Positions 1-5,496 of a stretch of DNA of 7,803 bases are shown one piece after another (position 1 is the stretch's first letter; the number at the start of each line of letters is the position of its first letter). Origin of the DNA: Nonlabens sp. (GTDB lineage Bacteria; Bacteroidota; Bacteroidia; Flavobacteriales; Flavobacteriaceae). Where the stretch lies: NCBI GenBank assembly GCA_023301395.1, contig JALZUY010000050.1, positions 1 through 7,803 on the forward strand, in the 5' to 3' direction. The notes beneath the pieces were generated by a model that saw only the letters and a program-made list of their open reading frames with translations, did not search any database and was not told the DNA's origin. Made by a program: the position numbers and the translations under genes.

Positions 1-1
1 C

Positions 2-454
2 GCTTATTTTTCAATTGATTATCCTAATGGTGATGTGCCAGGTGGTTATGGAGTTTGTACAGATTTGATTGTGAGAGCTTACAGAGCATTGAATATTGAT
101 TTGCAAGAAGAAGTTCATCAAGACATGAAAGCTCATTTTCAATCTTATCCTCAAAATTGGGGTTTACGAGGAACAGATACTAATATAGACCATAGACGAG
201 TACCTAATCTAAGACGTTTTTTTGAAAGGAAAAACACACAACAAATAATTACAAATAAAGATATTGACTATATCCCAGGAGATGTGGTGAGTTGGGTGCT
301 TTCAAACGGATTGACGCATATAGGAATAGTGAGCGATAAAAAAGTAACAGATACAAATAGATATTACATGGTACACAACATAGGCGCAGGACAAGTCTAT
401 GAAGATTGCCTTTTTCAATTTAAAATAACAGGACATTACAGATATGAGCAATAG
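2..454 (+). CDS. DUF1287 family protein (YijF-like), 5' end cut off by the window
   Basis: This is the C-terminal part of a DUF1287 protein, a family of unknown biochemical role that includes E. coli YijF and is usually exported to the periplasm. The visible motifs are DVPGGYGVCTD (Cys codon at 56-58), IDHRRVPNL, a GD(V)VSW stretch, THIGIV (His codon at 317-319), HNIGAG and the terminal GHYRY. The conserved Cys and His recall an NlpC/P60-like cysteine hydrolase fold, but that is inference and no substrate is known. The frame is open to the left edge and reads AYFSIDYPNGDVPGG, which is family sequence. The GTG at 35 is therefore an internal Val codon, and the true start and any signal peptide lie upstream of the window. 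The stop (452-454) lies inside the start of prmA, with an 11-nt overlap, so the two are probably co-transcribed and perhaps translationally coupled. Confidence 0.88.
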   Translation, partial: AYFSIDYPNGDVPGGYGVCTDLIVRAYRALNIDLQEEVHQDMKAHFQSYPQNWGLRGTDTNIDHRRVPNLRRFFERKNTQQIITNKDIDYIPGDVVSWVLSNGLTHIGIVSDKKVTDTNRYYMVHNIGAGQVYEDCLFQFKITGHYRYEQ

Positions 455-1295
455 CGTTACAGATCAAGTTTATGTAGAATATCAATTCACTATTTTACCG
501 CTACAGCCGTGGAATGATGTGCTTATTGCACAGCTAGGAGAGGTAGGTTTTGAGAGTTTTGTAGAGACAGAAAAAGGAGTTACTGGTTATGTGCTCAAAT
601 CACTGGATAATGATGCTATTCTAAATAATGTAGAATTGATGAGTAATGAGCTGGTTGATATCGCTTTTGCAAAAGCGGATATAGCACCAACAAACTGGAA
701 TGCAGAGTGGGAAAAGAACTTTAATCCAATTACCGTTGATAACCGTTGTGAAGTACGAGCACCTTTTCATGAACCAGCTGGTGTTGAATATGATATCGTT
801 ATAGAGCCTAAGATGAGTTTCGGTACAGGTCATCATCAAACGACTCATATGATGATCCAGCATTTATTGAAAGAAGACTTAAAAGGAATGAATGTTCTAG
901 ATATGGGAAGTGGAACAGGTGTTCTTGCTATTCTAGCTCAAATGCGCGGCGCAACTGCTGTAGATGCTATTGATATAGATACCTGGTGTTATGAAAATGC
1001 ACTTGAAAATGTAGAACGTAATAATGCTGGTAATGTAAAAGTTATTCTAGGTGGAGCAGAGCAACTCGATGAGAAAATCTATGATTTTATCATTGCAAAT
1101 ATCAATAGAAACATACTTCTTCAAGATATTCCACGTTATGGAAATAGTTTGAAACCTGGAGGAACTATATTGTTCTCAGGTTTCTATACAGAGGATTTAG
1201 AATTGATTAAAGAAGCTTGTCGTAATATAGGTATCAACTACCACTCACATATCGTAAGAGACAATTGGGTAGGATTAAAAATGATTAAAAACTAA
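444..1295 (+). CDS. prmA: Ribosomal protein L11 methyltransferase PrmA
   Basis: A cytoplasmic enzyme that trimethylates amino groups of ribosomal protein L11 using S-adenosylmethionine. The 283 residues match the usual length of bacteroidotal PrmA. Residues 1 to about 95 form the L11-recognition domain (QPWNDVLIAQLGEVGFESF), followed by a linker with TNWNAEWEKNF. The methyltransferase domain holds the PrmA motif FGTGHH (126-131), the SAM-binding loop VLDMGSGTG (151-159), the acidic IDID at the end of strand 2 (176-179), and IIANINRNIL (216-225) at the catalytic-motif position. The ATG at 444 is chosen because the L11-binding domain begins just after it. No Shine-Dalgarno site is seen, which is normal in this phylum. 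The start lies inside the end of the DUF1287 gene. Residues 74-78 (AFAKA) are encoded by a perfect 16-bp palindrome, listed separately. Confidence 0.96.
   Translation: MSNSVTDQVYVEYQFTILPLQPWNDVLIAQLGEVGFESFVETEKGVTGYVLKSLDNDAILNNVELMSNELVDIAFAKADIAPTNWNAEWEKNFNPITVDNRCEVRAPFHEPAGVEYDIVIEPKMSFGTGHHQTTHMMIQHLLKEDLKGMNVLDMGSGTGVLAILAQMRGATAVDAIDIDTWCYENALENVERNNAGNVKVILGGAEQLDEKIYDFIIANINRNILLQDIPRYGNSLKPGGTILFSGFYTEDLELIKEACRNIGINYHSHIVRDNWVGLKMIKN
662..677. repeat. Perfect 16-bp palindrome inside prmA
   Basis: The sequence cgcttttg followed at once by its reverse complement caaaagcg. It encodes the AFAKA stretch (residues 74-78) between the L11-recognition domain and the linker of PrmA. It shares its layout with the palindrome in the tolC-like gene (core cgctttcg/cgaaagcg). 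The two differ by one C-to-T and one matching G-to-A change, so the symmetry is preserved. It probably belongs to a dispersed flavobacterial palindromic element, although two copies in one window cannot prove this. Confidence 0.7.
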
Positions 1296-1333
1296 ACTTT
1301 AAATAGTATTTACTTCAAGAAAATATATTGTTA

Positions 1334-1341
1334 TATCTTTG
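1334..1341 (+). promoter_or_regulatory. Bacteroidota-type -7 box (TAnnTTTG) for clpS
   Basis: TATCTTTG matches exactly the TAnnTTTG -7 element used by the primary sigma factor of Bacteroidota. A clear TTG -33 element is not seen: about 19 nt upstream there is only a weak cttc. The expected transcription start falls about 4-7 nt after the box, so the leader to the ATG at 1355 would be only about 10 nt. The box lies in the 59-nt gap between prmA and clpS and gives clpS its own promoter. Confidence 0.6.
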
Positions 1342-1354
1342 TAAAATAATGATA

Positions 1355-1630
1355 ATGAGTACAAAAGAAAAAGTATCGCCAGAGTTAGACTTAGAGGTGC
1401 TGGAACTAGAAGAGAATAAAATAGTCCTTTACAATGATGAGGTGAATACCTTTGATCATGTAATAGATATGCTGGTTGCTGCATGCGATCACACACCTAT
1501 TCAAGCAGAACAATGCTCTATGATTGTTCATTACAAAGGGAAATGTAAGGTTAAGACTGGTTCTTATGACGATTTGAAACCGCGTTGTTCTAAATTGCTA
1601 GAGGCAGGTTTAACAGCCGAAATAGAATAA
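1355..1630 (+). CDS. clpS: ATP-dependent Clp protease adaptor ClpS
   Basis: A small cytoplasmic adaptor that binds substrates carrying N-terminal destabilising residues and delivers them to the Clp protease ATPase (ClpA or ClpC type). From the ATG at 1355 the product is 91 residues. An acidic flexible N-terminal arm (1 to about 20) leads to the core: LYNDEVNTFDHVIDML (25-40) carries the Asn-Asp and Thr of the N-degron pocket, HTPIQAEQCSMIVHYKG (46-62) carries the pocket His (59), and the C-terminus is LLEAGLTAEIE. An in-frame TTG at 1328 and an ATG at 1349 are alternative starts. The TTG is rejected because it lies upstream of the -7 promoter box and so would not be in the mRNA. MSTKEK is the usual flavobacterial ClpS start. 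A terminator follows 27 nt after the stop, so clpS is probably a single-gene unit or the end of read-through from prmA. Confidence 0.95.
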   Translation: MSTKEKVSPELDLEVLELEENKIVLYNDEVNTFDHVIDMLVAACDHTPIQAEQCSMIVHYKGKCKVKTGSYDDLKPRCSKLLEAGLTAEIE

Positions 1631-1657
1631 TAGACTACAATTTTATAAAAGTTAATT

Positions 1658-1684
1658 AAGCCTGTGATTTTCACGGGCTTTTTT
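1658..1684 (+). terminator. Intrinsic terminator after clpS
   Basis: The stem aagcctgtga (1658-1667) pairs with tcacgggctt (1671-1680) over 10 bp with one G-U pair and a ttt loop. It is followed by a T-run (1679-1684). This is a textbook rho-independent terminator, and it separates the prmA/clpS block from the exporter operon. Confidence 0.92.
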
Positions 1685-1740
1685 GCGTTTATACTTTAGT
1701 TGATAGTATGTGATTTGTTAAATAATACTAAAACTATTTA

Positions 1741-1767
1741 TTGTTAATAGTATTACTATTATTATTG
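1741..1767 (+). promoter_or_regulatory. Candidate promoter of the tetR-exporter operon
   Basis: TTG at 1741-1743 and TATTATTG at 1760-1767 resemble the TTG / TAnnTTTG promoter elements of Bacteroidota. The -7 box has one mismatch and the 16-nt spacer is shorter than the usual 19 or so. If used, transcription would start near 1771-1774, a little before the tetR ATG at 1786. The rest of the 1685-1740 stretch shows no better match. This is a weak call, strengthened only by the palindrome lying between the two elements. Confidence 0.35.
1745..1761. promoter_or_regulatory. 17-bp palindrome, likely TetR-family operator
   Basis: TAATAGTA-T-TACTATTA is a perfect 8-bp inverted repeat around one central base, 24 nt before the tetR ATG. 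Its size and symmetry suit a dimeric TetR-family repressor. It lies between the candidate -33 and -7 elements, where binding would block RNA polymerase. A partial copy, taatacta at 1723-1730, is the reverse complement of bases 1748-1755 and could be an extra half-site. The AT-rich setting lowers certainty. Confidence 0.5.
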
Positions 1768-1785
1768 CAATGTAATACAACTACT

Positions 1786-2457
1786 ATGGATCAATTATTG
1801 CAAAATTTGAAAGTACATATCAACGAGAAGATCTTTGTAAAAGATCCAGAATCGTCTGATTTAGGAAAGCGCATCATAAGCAACAGTATCGTGATGATTC
1901 ACGAAATAGGATTTGAACATTTCACCTTTAAAAAACTAGGTCACCAGATAGGTTCAAATGAAAGTTCTATTTATAGGTATTTTGAGAATAAACACAAGCT
2001 TTTAATCTACTTAACCTCTTGGTATTGGGGCTGGTTAGAATATCAATTAGTTATTGAAATTATGAATATTCCTGCGCCAACAAATAAATTAACTCGCGCT
2101 GTAGAGATCATAACACAACCTATTGAGCAAGATTCAAAGTTTGAACATATTGATGAGGTTTTATTAAACAAGATTGTAATTGCTGAGTATTCTAAATCAT
2201 ACCTTACTAAAGAAGTAGATGAAGAAAATAAAGAAGGATACTTTACCATCTATAAACGTCTTGTAGAAAGAGTAAAGGATATGATACTTGCAGTACGACC
2301 AGATTATCCTTATCCATCTTCATTAAGTAGCACCATATTAGATGGAGCATTACATCAGCATTTTTTAAAGGATCATTTTAAGAGCTTGACAGATTGTAAT
2401 GAACAAGTATCACCTACAGATTATTTCAAACATTTAGTATTTCAAACTTTAAAATAA
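1786..2457 (+). CDS. TetR/AcrR family transcriptional regulator
   Basis: A cytoplasmic DNA-binding regulator, probably controlling itself and the exporter genes behind it. From the ATG at 1786 it is 223 residues, normal for the family. The N-terminal helix-turn-helix spans about residues 28-75: IISNSIVMIHEIGFEHFTF, KKLGHQIGSNESSIYRYFENKHKLL. The recognition helix is SNESSIYRYF (57-66), followed by the family's Tyr-Phe-x-x-Lys turn. The C-terminal ligand and dimer domain is divergent, so no inducer can be named. An in-frame start at 1741 would add a Leu/Val-rich stretch (MLIVLLLLLQ) coded by the AT-rich promoter/operator DNA. It is rejected because it has no family match and would cover the palindrome. 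The stop is 3 nt before the ABC gene, which places the regulator first in the operon. Confidence 0.9.
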   Translation: MDQLLQNLKVHINEKIFVKDPESSDLGKRIISNSIVMIHEIGFEHFTFKKLGHQIGSNESSIYRYFENKHKLLIYLTSWYWGWLEYQLVIEIMNIPAPTNKLTRAVEIITQPIEQDSKFEHIDEVLLNKIVIAEYSKSYLTKEVDEENKEGYFTIYKRLVERVKDMILAVRPDYPYPSSLSSTILDGALHQHFLKDHFKSLTDCNEQVSPTDYFKHLVFQTLK

Positions 2458-2460
2458 GTA

Positions 2461-4134
2461 ATGGCTTCAACTAAAAATATTTTAACAGCTTGGCAGCGTC
2501 TAGTAAATATGCTCAAGCTTGACAAAAAAGATGTGCGTCAAATTTTTTACTATGCTATTTTTGCAGGACTCGTTGGGTTGTCTTTGCCACTTGGTATCCA
2601 GGCGATCATTAACTTAATTCAAGGTGCTCAAACCAGTACTTCATGGATTGTATTAGTGGTTTTAGTAACTTTAGGTGTCGCATTTGGTGGTGTACTGCAG
2701 CTTATGCAAATTAGGATTACAGAGAATATCCAGCAGAAGATTTTCACGCGATCTTCCTTTGAGTTTGCATATCGTTTTCCTAAAATCAAGATGAGTGAAT
2801 TGCATGGTATTTATCCACCAGAGCTGGCAAATCGATTTTTTGATACACTTACAATTCAAAAAAGTCTTTCTAAGATTCTAGTGGATTACCCTACGGCATT
2901 ATTACAAATCATTTTTGGATTATTATTGCTTTCATTCTATCATCCATTTTTCATTATATACGGATTTTTATTGGTGTTACTGGTTTACATTCTTTTCAAG
3001 TTTACAGCTCAAAAAGGATTAGATAGCAGTTTAATGGAGTCCAAGAGTAAATATAAAGTAGCACATTGGTTACAAGAAGTTGCTCGATCCATAGTAAGTT
3101 TTAAATTATCTGGTAAAACATCACTAGCAATTGATAAAAATGATGAGCTCACGTCTAAGTATCTAGAGCATAGAGAAAAACACTTTAATGTGTTGATCAG
3201 TCAGTTCACACAAATGATAGGTTTCAAAGTCCTTGTTACTGCAGGATTACTGCTCATAGGTGGTATTCTAGTATTAAGTCAAGAGATGAATATAGGGCAG
3301 TTTGTAGCTGCTGAGTTGATTATACTTATCATTATTGCAGCTGTAGAAAAACTCATCGCAGGATTAGAATCTGTTTATGATGTGTTGACCTCTCTAGAGA
3401 AACTAGGAAATGTAGTAGATAAAGAACTAGAACCTGCAGATGGTGAGAAACCTTTTAAAGGAGATGAGAATTTTAGTGTAGATCTTGAACATGTAACTTA
3501 TGAAGTTCCAGGAAGAAGTTTACCTATCATAGATAATCTGAGCTTGAGTATTTCAAAGAACTCTACAATTGTATTGCGAGGAGCAAACGGTAGTGGTAAA
3601 GCAACTTTATTAAGGCTTATTGCTGGAATCGTAGAACCTACACATGGTAATATCTACATTAATAATACAGACTTAAGAGGAGTTCATCTTAATTACTATC
3701 GATCTCATTTAGGACAATCACTTACTGAAGAATCTCCTTTTGAAGGCACTTTGCGTGAGAATATCACCTTTGGACACAAGGAAATTACTGATGAAGAGAT
3801 CTACTGGGCACTTGAAAAAGTAGACCTCAATGAATTCTTAAAGAAATTACCATTAGGATTAAAAACCGTCCTTTTTCCTGAAGGGAAACAACTTTCTTAT
3901 ACGGTTTCAAAAAAGATTGTACTAGCACGTAGTATTGTACGCAAACCTAAATTGTTGATTCTTAAAGATCCATTACATCAATTTGATAGTGATGAGTCTA
4001 AACGCATCATGAATTTCCTTACAGATGAGAGTAATGGTTGGTCATTACTTGTGGTAAGTCAGAACCAAGAATGGGTAACTAGATGTAGCCGTGTGATTAC
4101 ACTTGATCATGGTAAATTAATTGAAGATAAATAA
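2461..4134 (+). CDS. Half-size ABC exporter subunit with degenerate ATPase motifs
   Basis: An inner-membrane ABC transporter of the type I exporter form, 557 residues, with a membrane domain (1 to about 320, about six hydrophobic helices: roughly 28-54, 62-85, two within 142-182, and two near 250-300) fused to a nucleotide-binding domain (about 338-557). There is no N-terminal C39 peptidase domain. The ATPase motifs can be located but are altered. Walker A is GANGSGKAT (374-382), with Lys380 kept but Ala381 where Ser/Thr binds magnesium. The signature is LSYTV (478-482) instead of LSGGQ. Walker B ends LLILKDP (498-504), with Lys-Asp instead of Asp-Glu. The H-switch is SQN, with Gln534 instead of His. 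The Q-loop Gln419 and the D-loop Asp509 remain. The frame is intact and in operon with hlyD (6 nt gap) and tolC genes, so it is likely expressed and functional in some form rather than a pseudogene. Its cargo is unknown. Confidence 0.9.
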   Translation: MASTKNILTAWQRLVNMLKLDKKDVRQIFYYAIFAGLVGLSLPLGIQAIINLIQGAQTSTSWIVLVVLVTLGVAFGGVLQLMQIRITENIQQKIFTRSSFEFAYRFPKIKMSELHGIYPPELANRFFDTLTIQKSLSKILVDYPTALLQIIFGLLLLSFYHPFFIIYGFLLVLLVYILFKFTAQKGLDSSLMESKSKYKVAHWLQEVARSIVSFKLSGKTSLAIDKNDELTSKYLEHREKHFNVLISQFTQMIGFKVLVTAGLLLIGGILVLSQEMNIGQFVAAELIILIIIAAVEKLIAGLESVYDVLTSLEKLGNVVDKELEPADGEKPFKGDENFSVDLEHVTYEVPGRSLPIIDNLSLSISKNSTIVLRGANGSGKATLLRLIAGIVEPTHGNIYINNTDLRGVHLNYYRSHLGQSLTEESPFEGTLRENITFGHKEITDEEIYWALEKVDLNEFLKKLPLGLKTVLFPEGKQLSYTVSKKIVLARSIVRKPKLLILKDPLHQFDSDESKRIMNFLTDESNGWSLLVVSQNQEWVTRCSRVITLDHGKLIEDK

Positions 4135-4140
4135 AAGAGC

Positions 4141-5496
4141 ATGCTTAATATTTCTCAAACAAAATTAGCTAATAGGCTAGAGCTTACTGATTATAAGTCG
4201 GGTAAACGGGTACTCGAGCGCAAGCATTATAAATACTTCAATAGATTTATAACCGGCGCAGCCATTGCTTGTGTTATTATACTTTTCTTGCCATGGACAC
4301 AAAATGTGACGGGTAATGGATTTGTAACTACACTTACACCAGACCAGCGACCACAAACCATTCAATCGCCTATTCCTGGTAGAATAGAAGAGTGGCATGT
4401 ACGTGAAGGGGATTATGTGGCAAAAGGTGATACCATTTTACGCATAAGTGAAATAAAAAGTGAGTATTTTGATCCTAACATTCTCAAACGTACCGATCAG
4501 CAAATTGATGCCAAAACGATGAGCGTAGCTTCTTATGGAGACAAAGTAAGAGCTCTGGAAAGTCAGATAGGCGCTTTAACTCAAGAAAGACAATTAAAGT
4601 TAGAAATAGGGCGTAATAAATTGATGCAATCTAAGTTAAAAGCAAAAAGTGATAGTATAGATTACGTTGCTGCTCAGACTAATGTGAGAATCGCGCAAAC
4701 ACAATTAGAACGTGCTCAAACACTATATAGTGAAGGAATATCTGCCTTAAAAGAAGTGGAAGAAAAAGGTTTGAAAAAGCAAGCAACTCAGGCTAAACTG
4801 ATTTCGCAAGAGAATAAACTATTGACCAGTCGCAATAATATTATAAATGCTCAAATCGATTTAAATACAGTCCTTCAAGAGTATTCCAATAAAATTGCCA
4901 AAGCACGTAGTGATAGAGCCACAGCAGTTTCTACCCAACTGGATACTGAGGCACAAGTATCTAAACTAGAAACAGATCGTACGAACTATCAAATGCGTAA
5001 TGACTTGTATTTCATTACTGCACCACAAAATGGTTATATAAATAAGGCGATTGTCGCTGGTCTAGGAGAATCCTTCAAAGAAGGTCAACCGCTTGTAAAT
5101 GTAATGCCTGCAGACTATGACCTTGCCGTAGAAACATTTGTAGAACCTATCGATTTACCGCTACTTCATCTAGGAGAAGAAGTACGCGTTCAGTTTGACG
5201 GCTGGCCAGCAATTGTATTCTCTGGATGGCCTAACGTTTCTTATGGAACCTATGGTGCAAAAGTGGTTGCTGTTGAGACTTTTATAAGTGATAATGGTAA
5301 ATATCGTGTACTACTCGCGCCAGACGAGAATGACCATCCATGGCCTGTTGCATTACGTGCAGGATCAGGCGCTTACACGATTGCATTGCTAGAAGATGTA
5401 CCTATTTGGTATGAGTTATGGAGACGTTTAAACGGTTTCCCACCTAATTATTATCAGCCTAAAAATGATAAAGATGCTACTAAGAAAAAGAAATAA
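4141..5496 (+). CDS. HlyD-family periplasmic adaptor (membrane fusion protein)
   Basis: The adaptor that bridges the inner-membrane ABC subunit to the outer-membrane TolC-type channel. It has 451 residues. A short cytoplasmic N-terminus with basic residues leads to one membrane anchor (about 36-52, FITGAAIACVIILFLPW). Next come the first half of the biotinyl-lipoyl domain (QSPIPGRIEEWHVREGDYV, 75-93), a long Gln/Lys/Glu-rich coiled-coil hairpin (about 115-285), and the second lipoyl half (ITAPQNGYI, 292-300). A beta-barrel region follows (about 308-420), including VETFVEPIDLPLLHLGEEV. The C-terminus is rich in Trp and Tyr and ends in a lysine tail. The ATG at 4141 follows the ABC stop by 6 nt with a purine-rich aaaagag before it. 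The last 32 nt overlap the tolC-like gene. The long coiled coil suits an HlyD-type exporter more than an RND efflux adaptor. Confidence 0.93.
   Translation: MLNISQTKLANRLELTDYKSGKRVLERKHYKYFNRFITGAAIACVIILFLPWTQNVTGNGFVTTLTPDQRPQTIQSPIPGRIEEWHVREGDYVAKGDTILRISEIKSEYFDPNILKRTDQQIDAKTMSVASYGDKVRALESQIGALTQERQLKLEIGRNKLMQSKLKAKSDSIDYVAAQTNVRIAQTQLERAQTLYSEGISALKEVEEKGLKKQATQAKLISQENKLLTSRNNIINAQIDLNTVLQEYSNKIAKARSDRATAVSTQLDTEAQVSKLETDRTNYQMRNDLYFITAPQNGYINKAIVAGLGESFKEGQPLVNVMPADYDLAVETFVEPIDLPLLHLGEEVRVQFDGWPAIVFSGWPNVSYGTYGAKVVAVETFISDNGKYRVLLAPDENDHPWPVALRAGSGAYTIALLEDVPIWYELWRRLNGFPPNYYQPKNDKDATKKKK

Noticed and set aside
35..37. GTG as the start codon of the DUF1287 gene
   Set aside because: The frame continues upstream to the window edge with family sequence (YPNGDVPGG), so this GTG is an internal Val codon.
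621..863. Antisense open frame within prmA, and similar minus-strand frames at 1299-1496, 2043-2249, 2671-2859, 4177-4398, 6059-6250 and 6766-6969
   Set aside because: They lie almost entirely opposite well-supported genes (1299-1496 also spans the prmA-clpS gap), have no recognisable domains and have unnatural compositions. They are shadows.
1741..1785. Longer tetR start adding MLIVLLLLLQ and a few more residues
   Set aside because: The extra residues are coded by AT-rich promoter/operator DNA, do not fit the TetR family and would overlap the palindrome.
2461..4134. Pseudogene call for the ABC subunit because of its altered motifs
   Set aside because: The frame is full length with no stop or frameshift, the membrane domain is intact and it is tightly packed between its partner genes. 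The changes look like divergence rather than decay.
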